A stretch of 50,000 nt of DNA from Bacillus cereus G9842 (GTDB taxonomy: Bacteria; Bacillota; Bacilli; Bacillales; Bacillaceae_G), in contig NC_011772.1 of the NCBI RefSeq assembly GCF_000021305.1, positions 32,501 through 82,500 of the forward strand, read 5' to 3'. Shown here one piece after another: positions 41,898 to 50,000 of this stretch. Positions within the stretch are counted from its first letter, which is position 1. The number at the start of each line of letters is the position of its first letter. A program made the position numbers and the translations under genes. Below the pieces are notes generated by a model, which ran no database searches, had not been told where the DNA came from, and worked only from the letters and a program-made list of their open reading frames with translations.

Positions 41898-43295
41898 ATG
41901 CAACGAAGAAAATCTTTAGCGCTTTCTATTCCATATCAGTTAGATTTCTTTAAGCAATATAAATTTCTTTCTCAGGATAAGCCGCAACATATTTTGCTGG
42001 AAAGTGGACGTGGCGGTCGTTATAACATAGTGGGTTTAAACCCGGTAGCGGTAATCCAAGGAAAGGGTGTAAAGTTACATATAAGTGAAAGTGGTAAGGA
42101 AACAATAAAAAAAGGGAATCCATTAGATTTAATGCAAGAATATATGGAGAAATGGAAAACAGACTACAATCCAGAGTACCCACCTTTTCAAGGTGGTGCA
42201 ATGGGCTACTTTAGTTATGATTGTATCCGTTATATTGAAAAACTCCCTTCTCTTGCAGAGGATGATCTGAATATACCCGATATATACTTTTTATTATTTG
42301 ATGATGTGTTTGTCTATGATCAAAAAGAAAAGGTATTGTGGATTATTACACATTATGTAGATAAGCATGCAGAAGCGGAAGAACGTTTAAATGAATGGAA
42401 GGATCTTTGGACGGCAGAAGTGCCTGAAGTGACTATGCCGTTTGAACGTCCTAAAAAGAAAAATGAAGCGGTTGCCTTTACAGAAGCAGGCTTTATGAAG
42501 GCTGTTGAATGTATTCAAGAGTATATTGGAAATGGTGATGTGTTTCAAGTAAACTTGTCGACAAGACAGGAAAGAACTTTACAAACGCATCCACTAGAAA
42601 TTTATACAAGTCTTCGTAAAATTAATCCATCTCCATATATGGGTTACTTAGAGCTTGGGGATTTTCAAATTGTTAGTGCTTCGCCTGAATTGCTGATTAA
42701 AAAACAAGGGCAAGAAGTAAGTACACGACCAATTGCAGGTACAAGATCCCGAGGTGCAAATGAACAAGAGGATCAAGACTTAGCAAGGGAATTAATTGAG
42801 AACGAAAAGGAACGAGCAGAGCATGTGATGCTTGTAGATTTAGAGCGAAATGATTTAGGACGTGTTTGTAAATATGGTACTGTAGAAGTCGATGAATTTA
42901 TGGTAATTGAAAAGTACTCACATGTTATGCATATCGTTTCCAATGTGCGTGGTGAGGTGGAAGAAGATAAGGATGCTTTCGATTTAGTGAAAGCTGTATT
43001 TCCTGGTGGAACAATTACTGGTGCACCGAAAATACGTACGATGGAGATTATAGAAGAATTAGAGCCTGTTCGTCGAGGGATTTATACAGGTTCAATTGGT
43101 TGGATTGGTTATTCTGGAGATACGGAATTAAATATTGTCATTAGAACGCTTCTTGCGAAAGATGGGCAAGCACATGTGCAAGCTGGAGCGGGAATTGTAA
43201 TTGATTCAAATCCGAAAAATGAATATAAAGAGTCGTTAAAAAAGGCAATTGCTTTATGGCGTGCAAAAGAAAGTAGCGAAGAAACGGTTAGGTGA
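41898..43295 (+). CDS. pabB: Aminodeoxychorismate synthase component I
   Basis: A 465-residue chorismate-utilising enzyme that, with the PabA amidotransferase, makes 4-amino-4-deoxychorismate for folate. C-terminal motifs [25 protein letters not shown] and [15 protein letters not shown] are the family active-site set. PabB rather than TrpE is inferred from the folate operon context and gene order. Start ATG 41898 with GGGGTG upstream; the in-frame ORF reaching 41853 is not supported. Two TATAAT hexamers (41783, 41814) lie upstream but with poor -35 partners. Confidence 0.95.
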   Translation: MQRRKSLALSIPYQLDFFKQYKFLSQDKPQHILLESGRGGRYNIVGLNPVAVIQGKGVKLHISESGKETIKKGNPLDLMQEYMEKWKTDYNPEYPPFQGGAMGYFSYDCIRYIEKLPSLAEDDLNIPDIYFLLFDDVFVYDQKEKVLWIITHYVDKHAEAEERLNEWKDLWTAEVPEVTMPFERPKKKNEAVAFTEAGFMKAVECIQEYIGNGDVFQVNLSTRQERTLQTHPLEIYTSLRKINPSPYMGYLELGDFQIVSASPELLIKKQGQEVSTRPIAGTRSRGANEQEDQDLARELIENEKERAEHVMLVDLERNDLGRVCKYGTVEVDEFMVIEKYSHVMHIVSNVRGEVEEDKDAFDLVKAVFPGGTITGAPKIRTMEIIEELEPVRRGIYTGSIGWIGYSGDTELNIVIRTLLAKDGQAHVQAGAGIVIDSNPKNEYKESLKKAIALWRAKESSEETVR

Positions 43296-43300
43296 GAGAA

Positions 43301-43888
43301 ATGATATTAATGATTGATAATTATGATTCTTTTACATTTAATTTAGTACAGTTTCTTGGAGAACTTGGACAAGAGCTTGTTGTTAAGCGTAATGATGAAG
43401 TGAGTATTGCAGATATTGAGAATATGAAACCAGATTTCTTAATGATTTCGCCAGGTCCATGTAGTCCTAATGAAGCGGGGATTAGTATGGAAGTTATTAA
43501 ATACTTTGCTGGGAAGATTCCGATTTTTGGAGTTTGTCTTGGGCATCAATCGATTGCACAAGTATTTGGTGGAGAAGTTGTTCGTGCAGAGCGATTAATG
43601 CATGGAAAAACGTCACTTATGCATCATGATGGGAAAACGATTTTCTTAGATATTCCTAATCCATTTACTGCAACGCGTTATCATTCCCTGATTGTTAAGA
43701 AAGAGTCATTGCCAGATTGTTTAGAGGTAACATCTTGGACAGAGGAAGGGGAAATTATGGCGATTCGTCATAAGACACTGCCGATAGAGGGTGTGCAATT
43801 CCACCCAGAATCTATTATGACTTCTCATGGGAAAGAGTTACTACAGAACTTCATTCGTAAATATAGTCCAAGTGTGACATCATGTTAA
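43301..43888 (+). CDS. pabA: Aminodeoxychorismate/anthranilate synthase glutaminase component
   Basis: A 195-residue class I glutamine amidotransferase. The nucleophile is C79 in GVCLGHQ and the catalytic His-Glu pair is in FHPESI near the C-terminus. In B. subtilis this protein (PabA/TrpG) serves both folate and tryptophan synthesis and its translation is blocked by TRAP; no array of spaced GAG/TAG triplets is seen at this start. ATG 43301 has TTAGGTGAG at 5-6 bases; GTG 43292 is inside that site. The Shine-Dalgarno overlaps the pabB stop codon. Confidence 0.95.
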   Translation: MILMIDNYDSFTFNLVQFLGELGQELVVKRNDEVSIADIENMKPDFLMISPGPCSPNEAGISMEVIKYFAGKIPIFGVCLGHQSIAQVFGGEVVRAERLMHGKTSLMHHDGKTIFLDIPNPFTATRYHSLIVKKESLPDCLEVTSWTEEGEIMAIRHKTLPIEGVQFHPESIMTSHGKELLQNFIRKYSPSVTSC

Positions 43889-44754
43889 TTTACGTAAATG
43901 GTGAGTATGTAGAAGCGAATGAAGCGAAAATCTCCCCTTATGACCATGGTTATTTATATGGGCTGGGAGTTTTTGAGACATTTCGTATTTATAATGGTCA
44001 TCCTTTTTTGTTAGATGATCATTATAACCGTTTAATAGGTGCGCTAGATGCATTGCAAATTAAATGGACAATGACAAAAGATGACGTGATGCTTATTTTG
44101 AAAAATCTACTCGCTAAGAATGAATTGGAACATGCGTATGTACGTTTTAATGTATCAGCAGGTGTAGATGAAATAGGATTACAAACGGAAATGTATGAAG
44201 ACCCTTCGGTTATTGTTTTTATAAAACCTTTAACAGCTCCAGGAGATGTAGTAGAAAAAGAAGGGGTTATTTTAAAACAAGTGCGAAATACACCAGAAGG
44301 AGCATTTCGTCTGAAGTCTCATCATTATCTAAATAATATTTTAGGGAAGCGTGAAATTGGAAATGTAGTGAGCAAGGAAGGTATTTTCCTTACTGAAGCA
44401 GGTTATGTTGCAGAGGGGATTGTTTCGAATCTCTTTTTTGTGAAAGGTGATGTTTTATATACACCTTCGTTAAAAACAGGGATTTTAAATGGTATCACTC
44501 GTGCGTTTATTATAAAAAGTGCTGAAGAATTGAATATAGAAGTAAAGGAAGGTTTCTTTACAAAAGATGAATTACTTTCAGCAGATGAAGTCTTTGTAAC
44601 AAACTCAATTCAAGAAATTGTTCCGCTTTATCGTATAGAAGCGCAGGATTTCCCGGGTAAAGTAGGAGTAGTTACAAAAAGTTTAATGTACCTTTATGGA
44701 ATGCAGAGAGAGAAATTATGGAGCAGAAATGAATTACGAAGAGGAGATGTGTAG
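43882..44754 (+). CDS. pabC: Aminodeoxychorismate lyase
   Basis: A 290-residue fold-type IV PLP enzyme that releases pyruvate from aminodeoxychorismate to give p-aminobenzoate. The PLP lysine is K145 ([10 protein letters not shown]); [14 protein letters not shown] near the N-terminus and [15 protein letters not shown] after it fit the lyase/branched-chain aminotransferase family. The context excludes an aminotransferase role. The ATG overlaps the pabA stop. Confidence 0.95.
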   Translation: MLIYVNGEYVEANEAKISPYDHGYLYGLGVFETFRIYNGHPFLLDDHYNRLIGALDALQIKWTMTKDDVMLILKNLLAKNELEHAYVRFNVSAGVDEIGLQTEMYEDPSVIVFIKPLTAPGDVVEKEGVILKQVRNTPEGAFRLKSHHYLNNILGKREIGNVVSKEGIFLTEAGYVAEGIVSNLFFVKGDVLYTPSLKTGILNGITRAFIIKSAEELNIEVKEGFFTKDELLSADEVFVTNSIQEIVPLYRIEAQDFPGKVGVVTKSLMYLYGMQREKLWSRNELRRGDV

Positions 44755-44755
44755 T

Positions 44756-45589
44756 TTGAAGTGGGATTATGATTTACGCTGCGGCGAATATACATTGAAT
44801 TTAAATGAAAAGACATTAATTATGGGGATTTTAAATGTAACACCAGATTCGTTTTCTGATGGTGGGAGTTACAACGAGGTAGATGCTGCGGTACGTCATG
44901 CAAAAGAAATGCAAGGTGAAGGTGCTCATATTATTGATATTGGTGGCGAATCTACTCGCCCGGGTTTTGCTAAAGTATCAGTAGAAGAAGAAATAAAGCG
45001 AGTTGTCCCGATGATTCAAGCGGTTTCAAAAGAAGTGAAATTGCCTATATCTATCGATACATATAAAGCTGAAGTTGCAAAGCAAGCAATTGAGGCTGGT
45101 GCTCATATTATTAATGATATTTGGGGAGCGAAGGCGGAGCCAATAATTGCTGAAGTCGCAGCTCATTATGATGTACCTATCATTTTAATGCATAACCGCG
45201 ATAATATGAATTATCGTAATTTAATGGCGGATATGATTGCTGATTTGTATGATAGTATCAAAATTGCTAAAAATGCTGGTGTGCGAGATGAGAATATTAT
45301 TTTAGATCCAGGTATCGGTTTTGCTAAAACACCTAAGCAAAACTTAGAGGTGATGCGTAATTTAGAACAGTTAAATGTGCTAGGTTATCCGGTTCTCTTA
45401 GGTACATCGAGAAAGTCCTTTATTGGGCACGTATTAGATTTGCCAGTAGAGGAACGCCTTGAGGGAACGGGAGCTACTGTTTGTCTTGGTATTGAAAAGG
45501 GTTGTGAGTTTGTTCGTGTCCATGATGTGAAAGAAATGGCGCGTATGGCTAAAATGATGGATGCAATGATTGGTAAGGGGGTAAAGTAA
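44756..45589 (+). CDS. folP: Dihydropteroate synthase
   Basis: A 277-residue TIM-barrel enzyme condensing p-aminobenzoate with the pterin pyrophosphate; the sulfonamide target. Signatures: MGILNVTPDSFSDGG, GGESTRPG, GTSRKSF. The start is TTG 44756, 10 bases past AGAGGAG and one base after the pabC stop; ATG 44747 is too close to the ribosome site. B. subtilis calls it sul. Confidence 0.95.
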   Translation: MKWDYDLRCGEYTLNLNEKTLIMGILNVTPDSFSDGGSYNEVDAAVRHAKEMQGEGAHIIDIGGESTRPGFAKVSVEEEIKRVVPMIQAVSKEVKLPISIDTYKAEVAKQAIEAGAHIINDIWGAKAEPIIAEVAAHYDVPIILMHNRDNMNYRNLMADMIADLYDSIKIAKNAGVRDENIILDPGIGFAKTPKQNLEVMRNLEQLNVLGYPVLLGTSRKSFIGHVLDLPVEERLEGTGATVCLGIEKGCEFVRVHDVKEMARMAKMMDAMIGKGVK

Positions 45590-45952
45590 TTGGATAAAAT
45601 TTATATCCATGATATGGAGTTTTACGGTTATCATGGTGTGTTCCCGGAGGAAAATAAATTAGGTCAGAGATTTAAAGTTGACTTAACGGTGGAGTTGGAT
45701 TTAAAGCGTGCAGGGGAAAGTGATGAATTAGAGCATTCGGTCAATTATGGAGAGCTTTTCGAATTATGTAGAAAAGTTGTTGAAGATAGAAAGTATAAGC
45801 TTGTGGAGAGTATCGCTGAAAATATTGCTGCAGATATATTAAAACAATATGAAAGTATTTCACGATGTACAATTAAGGTAATTAAGCCGGATCCACCGAT
45901 ACCAGGTCATTATCGTGCTGTAGCAGTAGAAATTACGAGAGAACGTCCATGA
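45590..45952 (+). CDS. folB: Dihydroneopterin aldolase
   Basis: A 120-residue enzyme that cleaves dihydroneopterin to 6-hydroxymethyl-dihydropterin. EFYGYHGVFPEENKLGQRF and the conserved glutamate/lysine segment (KVIKPDPPIPGHYRAVAVE) are diagnostic. Starts at TTG 45590, directly abutting the folP stop, with GGGGG upstream. Overlaps folK by 4 bases. Confidence 0.95.
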   Translation: MDKIYIHDMEFYGYHGVFPEENKLGQRFKVDLTVELDLKRAGESDELEHSVNYGELFELCRKVVEDRKYKLVESIAENIAADILKQYESISRCTIKVIKPDPPIPGHYRAVAVEITRERP

Positions 45953-46464
45953 ATAATATAGCATACATTGCATTAGGGTCAAATATTGGAGAGCGTTATA
46001 CGTATCTAACCGAAGCGATTCAGTTCTTAAATAAAAATCCTTATATTCAGGTTGATGATATTTCATCTATATATGAAACTGAGCCAGTTGGCTATACTGA
46101 CCAAAGTTGCTTTTTAAATTTAGTTATAAAAATTTCTACCAATTTATCACCACAAGAATTATTGAAAGTAACACAAAAAGTAGAAAATGACCTAGGAAGA
46201 AAAAGGGAAATTAGGTGGGGGCCGAGGACTATCGACCTTGACATTTTACTTTATAATCAAGAGAATATTGAAGCAGAGAATCTTATTGTTCCGCATCCGC
46301 GGATGTTTGAAAGAGCTTTTGTTATCGTTCCGTTGTTAGAGATTAATCAAGACATAAAACAAAACATTTCACGTTCACAAGTAGAAGAAATGAAAAGGCG
46401 AGAGGGAGTAACGGTATGGAAGCAGAAAAATGGGGAAGACGCATTCGTGCTTTTCGAAAGCTAA
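45949..46464 (+). CDS. folK: 2-amino-4-hydroxy-6-hydroxymethyldihydropteridine pyrophosphokinase
   Basis: A 171-residue HPPK supplying the pterin substrate of FolP. Motifs: IALGSNIGER, YETEPVGYTDQ, and WGPRTIDLDILLYN with the metal-binding DLD. ATG lies in the folB stop (ATGA). The 3' end overlaps yazB by 49 bases. Confidence 0.95.
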   Translation: MNNIAYIALGSNIGERYTYLTEAIQFLNKNPYIQVDDISSIYETEPVGYTDQSCFLNLVIKISTNLSPQELLKVTQKVENDLGRKREIRWGPRTIDLDILLYNQENIEAENLIVPHPRMFERAFVIVPLLEINQDIKQNISRSQVEEMKRREGVTVWKQKNGEDAFVLFES

Positions 46465-46619
46465 AAGGCTACACGCAAGAAGGTTTTGCTAAAGAATTAG
46501 GGGTATCTGTATCTGTTTTAGGTGAAGTTGAGAGAGGGAATCGATCACCTTCTCAAGATTTTGTAGTAGAAGTTGCTAAGGCATTAAATGTTTCGATAGA
46601 TGAATTAATGCCAAAGTGA
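46416..46619 (+). CDS. yazB: XRE-family helix-turn-helix protein YazB
   Basis: A 67-residue Cro/CI-type helix-turn-helix that occupies almost the whole protein (residues 6-62: IRAFRKLKGYTQEGFAKELG, then SVLGEVERGNRSPS). Nothing outside the DNA-binding domain is present. Its function is unknown, although its place in the folate operon is conserved in B. subtilis. The start ATG 46416 lies inside folK with GAGAGGGAG about 10 bases upstream. It may be a local regulator or a structural DNA-binding protein; neither is shown. Confidence 0.9.
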   Translation: MEAEKWGRRIRAFRKLKGYTQEGFAKELGVSVSVLGEVERGNRSPSQDFVVEVAKALNVSIDELMPK

Positions 46620-46642
46620 CTGTGCAGGAAGGAGTAGGTTGA

Positions 46643-47641
46643 TTGTTAAAGATTGCAAATATTGAGATGAAAAATCCGGTTGTATTAGCACCGATGGCGG
46701 GAGTGTGTAATTCTGCATTCCGTTTAACAGTGAAAGAATTTGGTGCAGGTCTAGTTTGTGCTGAAATGGTAAGTGATAAGGCAATATTACTGAATAACAA
46801 AAGAACATTAGATATGTTATATATCGATGAGAGAGAAAAACCATTAAGTTTACAAATTTTTGGTGGAGAGAAAGAAACTCTTGTAGATGCTGCGAAATAC
46901 GTAGATAAATATACGACAGCAGATATTATTGATATCAATATGGGTTGCCCAGTACCGAAAATCGTAAAATGTGATGCGGGGGCAAGGTGGCTTTTAGATC
47001 CCAATAAAATATATGAAATGGTAGCAGCGGTTGTAGATGCTGTTGAAAAGCCGGTTACAGTTAAAATGCGTATCGGTTGGGATGAAGAACATATTTTCGC
47101 AATAGAAAATGCTAGAGCTATTGAGCGTGCTGGTGGACAAGCTGTGGCGGTTCACGGACGTACGCGAGTGCAAATGTATGAAGGTAAAGCGGATTGGGAT
47201 ATCATTAAACAAGTAAAGCAATCTGTGAATATCCCGGTTATCGGAAATGGTGATGTCGAAACACCGCAAGATGCGAAGCGAATGCTTGATGAGATTGGTG
47301 TAGATGGTGTTATGATTGGCCGTGCGGCTCTTGGGGATCCATGGATGATTTATCGTACAGTAAAGTATTTAGAGACAGGTGAATTAATGCCGGAACCAAC
47401 AGTGCGCGAGAAAATTGATGTATGTATGTTGCATCTAGATCGTCTTATCGACTTAAAGAACGAAAGTGTCGCTGTAAGAGAGATGAGAAAACATGCAGCT
47501 TGGTATTTAAAAGGTGTTCGTGGTAATGCGAGTGTACGTAATGGTATTAATGCTTGTAACACACGTGAAGACCTTGCGAATGTGTTAGGTGCATTTGTAG
47601 AAGAAGTAGAAGCGAAACAACAAACAATTTACGTTGGTTAA
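46643..47641 (+). CDS. dusB: tRNA-dihydrouridine synthase (DusB/YacF)
   Basis: A 332-residue FMN enzyme reducing uridines in tRNA. PMAGVCNSAFR, catalytic C102 in INMGCPVPK, and GNGDVETPQDAK for FMN phosphate binding are visible. The fold is a TIM barrel plus a C-terminal helical domain. Starts at TTG 46643, 8 bases past AGGAAGGAG. Last gene of the folate operon. Confidence 0.95.
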   Translation: MLKIANIEMKNPVVLAPMAGVCNSAFRLTVKEFGAGLVCAEMVSDKAILLNNKRTLDMLYIDEREKPLSLQIFGGEKETLVDAAKYVDKYTTADIIDINMGCPVPKIVKCDAGARWLLDPNKIYEMVAAVVDAVEKPVTVKMRIGWDEEHIFAIENARAIERAGGQAVAVHGRTRVQMYEGKADWDIIKQVKQSVNIPVIGNGDVETPQDAKRMLDEIGVDGVMIGRAALGDPWMIYRTVKYLETGELMPEPTVREKIDVCMLHLDRLIDLKNESVAVREMRKHAAWYLKGVRGNASVRNGINACNTREDLANVLGAFVEEVEAKQQTIYVG

Positions 47642-47657
47642 TAAGGAACATAGGAGA

Positions 47658-47686
47658 TTGACATTCTTCTATACACTTCCTATAAT
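47658..47686 (+). promoter_or_regulatory. Perfect-consensus sigma-A promoter upstream of lysS
   Basis: TTGACA (47658-47663), 17-base spacer, TATAAT (47681-47686): full consensus in both boxes and spacing. The expected start near 47693 is only about 11 bases before a terminator hairpin. Confidence 0.82.
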
Positions 47687-47703
47687 TACGTGAAAGAAAG
47701 AAG

Positions 47704-47731
47704 AACTGCCAGTTAGTTGCTGGCAGTTTTT
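47704..47731 (+). terminator. Terminator or attenuator between dusB and lysS
   Basis: Stem AACTGCCAG / CTGGCAGTT with TTAGTTG loop and T5. It closes the folate operon but also sits just downstream of a consensus promoter. After it, TTGAGT (47736-47741) and TATATA (47758-47763) form a weaker promoter-like pair. Confidence 0.82.
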
Positions 47732-47779
47732 CTAGTTGAGTAGAAAATGCTATACTGTATATATTGTAAAAATTAATAG

Positions 47780-49298
<1,519 letters not shown>

Positions 49299-49300
<2 letters not shown>

Positions 49301-49329
49301 GCTTTGGAGATTTCTCCAAAGCTTTTTTT
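49299..49329 (+). terminator. lysS terminator
   Basis: Perfect stem AAGCTTTGGAGA / TCTCCAAAGCTT with T7, overlapping the stop codon. Confidence 0.92.
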
Positions 49330-49450
49330 ATTTGAGTATGAGTTGCGTGGGTATAATAGATCTTGATGGTGCGAGAAATTATACTTATATAGAAGAAATG
49401 TGCTGTTTTTATACTTTTTTACTAAGTTAAAAATTTTATTAGAAAAACTA

Positions 49451-49479
49451 TTGCATTTTAATAATCAAACTGGTATATT
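49451..49479 (+). promoter_or_regulatory. rRNA operon promoter P1
   Basis: TTGCAT (49451-49456), 17-base spacer, TATATT (49474-49479), the upstream member of the tandem pair normal for Bacillus rRNA operons. Confidence 0.65.
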
Positions 49480-49543
49480 TATATTCGTTGCCACGAAAGG
49501 TAACAAGCAAAACAAACGAAAAACAACTTATTGAAAAAAGTTG

Positions 49544-49572
49544 TTGACGAGAATGTAACGAAATGTTATATT
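49544..49572 (+). promoter_or_regulatory. rRNA operon promoter P2
   Basis: TTGACG (49544-49549), 17-base spacer, TATATT (49567-49572), about 100 bases before 16S. An A/T-rich stretch upstream may act as an UP element. Confidence 0.8.
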
Positions 49573-49578
49573 GATAAA

Positions 49579-49613
49579 GTCGCTTCTGAGCGACCAAGTA
49601 GTTCTTTGAAAAC
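49579..49613 (+). promoter_or_regulatory. rRNA leader hairpin and boxA-like antitermination site
   Basis: A hairpin GTCGCT / AGCGAC (49579-49594) is followed by AGTTCTTTGAAAAC (49600-49613), the boxA-like leader sequence typical of Bacillus rRNA operons. Confidence 0.6.
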
Positions 49614-49673
49614 TGAACGAAACAAACAACGTGAAACGTCAATTTTTATTTTTAGATGCTAGACAAACTAACT

Positions 49674-50000
<327 letters not shown>

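Noticed and set aside
43260..43300. TRAP binding site at the pabA start, as in B. subtilis
   Set aside because: Regularly spaced GAG/TAG triplets are absent; only isolated ones occur.

Overview
This window is an ordinary, well-conserved stretch of a Bacillus chromosome a short way downstream of the replication origin. Gene order, protein sequences, low G+C content, strong Shine-Dalgarno sequences and abundant sporulation genes identify the Bacillus cereus group. The first ~330 bases of the 16S gene carry a V1 loop (49748-49765) that differs from the form I remember for B. cereus/B. anthracis, so a more distant group member such as a B. pseudomycoides-like lineage is possible; that species-level statement is tentative. 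I see no prophage, insertion sequence, CRISPR array or defence island.

Layout. The window runs from the 3' part of one rRNA operon (23S to 1240, 5S 1293-1408) to the start of the next (promoters 49451-49572, 16S from about 49674), both on the + strand. All genes between are also on +, except abrB. Blocks in order: gin/csfB (sigma-G inhibitor); yaaO-tmk and holB-ricT-yabA (nucleotide supply, clamp loading, Spo0A/biofilm control, initiation control); trmN6-yazA-rsmI (RNA methylation); abrB (-) with a sigma-A promoter and two Spo0A boxes; metS; tatD; rnmV-rsmA (rRNA maturation); yabG, veg, sspF; ispE-purR-ridA; spoVG; glmU-prs; pth; fin; mfd; spoVT; yabM-yabN-rqcP; yabP-yabQ-divIC; yabR; tRNA-Met and tRNA-Glu; spoIIE; tilS-hprT-ftsH; coaX, hslO, cysK; the folate operon pabB-pabA-pabC-folP-folB-folK with yazB and dusB; lysS.

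How they work together. Housekeeping functions (aminoacylation, tRNA/rRNA modification, ribosome rescue, PRPP, purine, folate, isoprenoid and cell-wall precursor supply, DNA repair) are interleaved with sporulation genes from every stage: abrB and spoIIE (Spo0A targets), spoVG (sigma-H), fin, gin, sspF and spoVT (forespore), yabP/yabQ (sigma-E) and yabG (sigma-K). Several promoters can be read directly, including a sigma-H promoter for spoVG, a sigma-K-type promoter for yabG, sigma-G-type promoters for fin and spoVT, and a Spo0A-type spoIIE promoter with an unusually long 21-bp spacer.

Most notable observations: a structured dispersed repeat resembling the B. cereus-group bcr1 element between abrB and metS; a perfect-consensus sigma-A promoter aimed into a terminator hairpin upstream of lysS; and several clean local absences compared with B. 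subtilis (xpaC/yaaN, darA/yaaR, yabE, ctc, yabS/yabT, yacD). I did not find a convincing new biological system.
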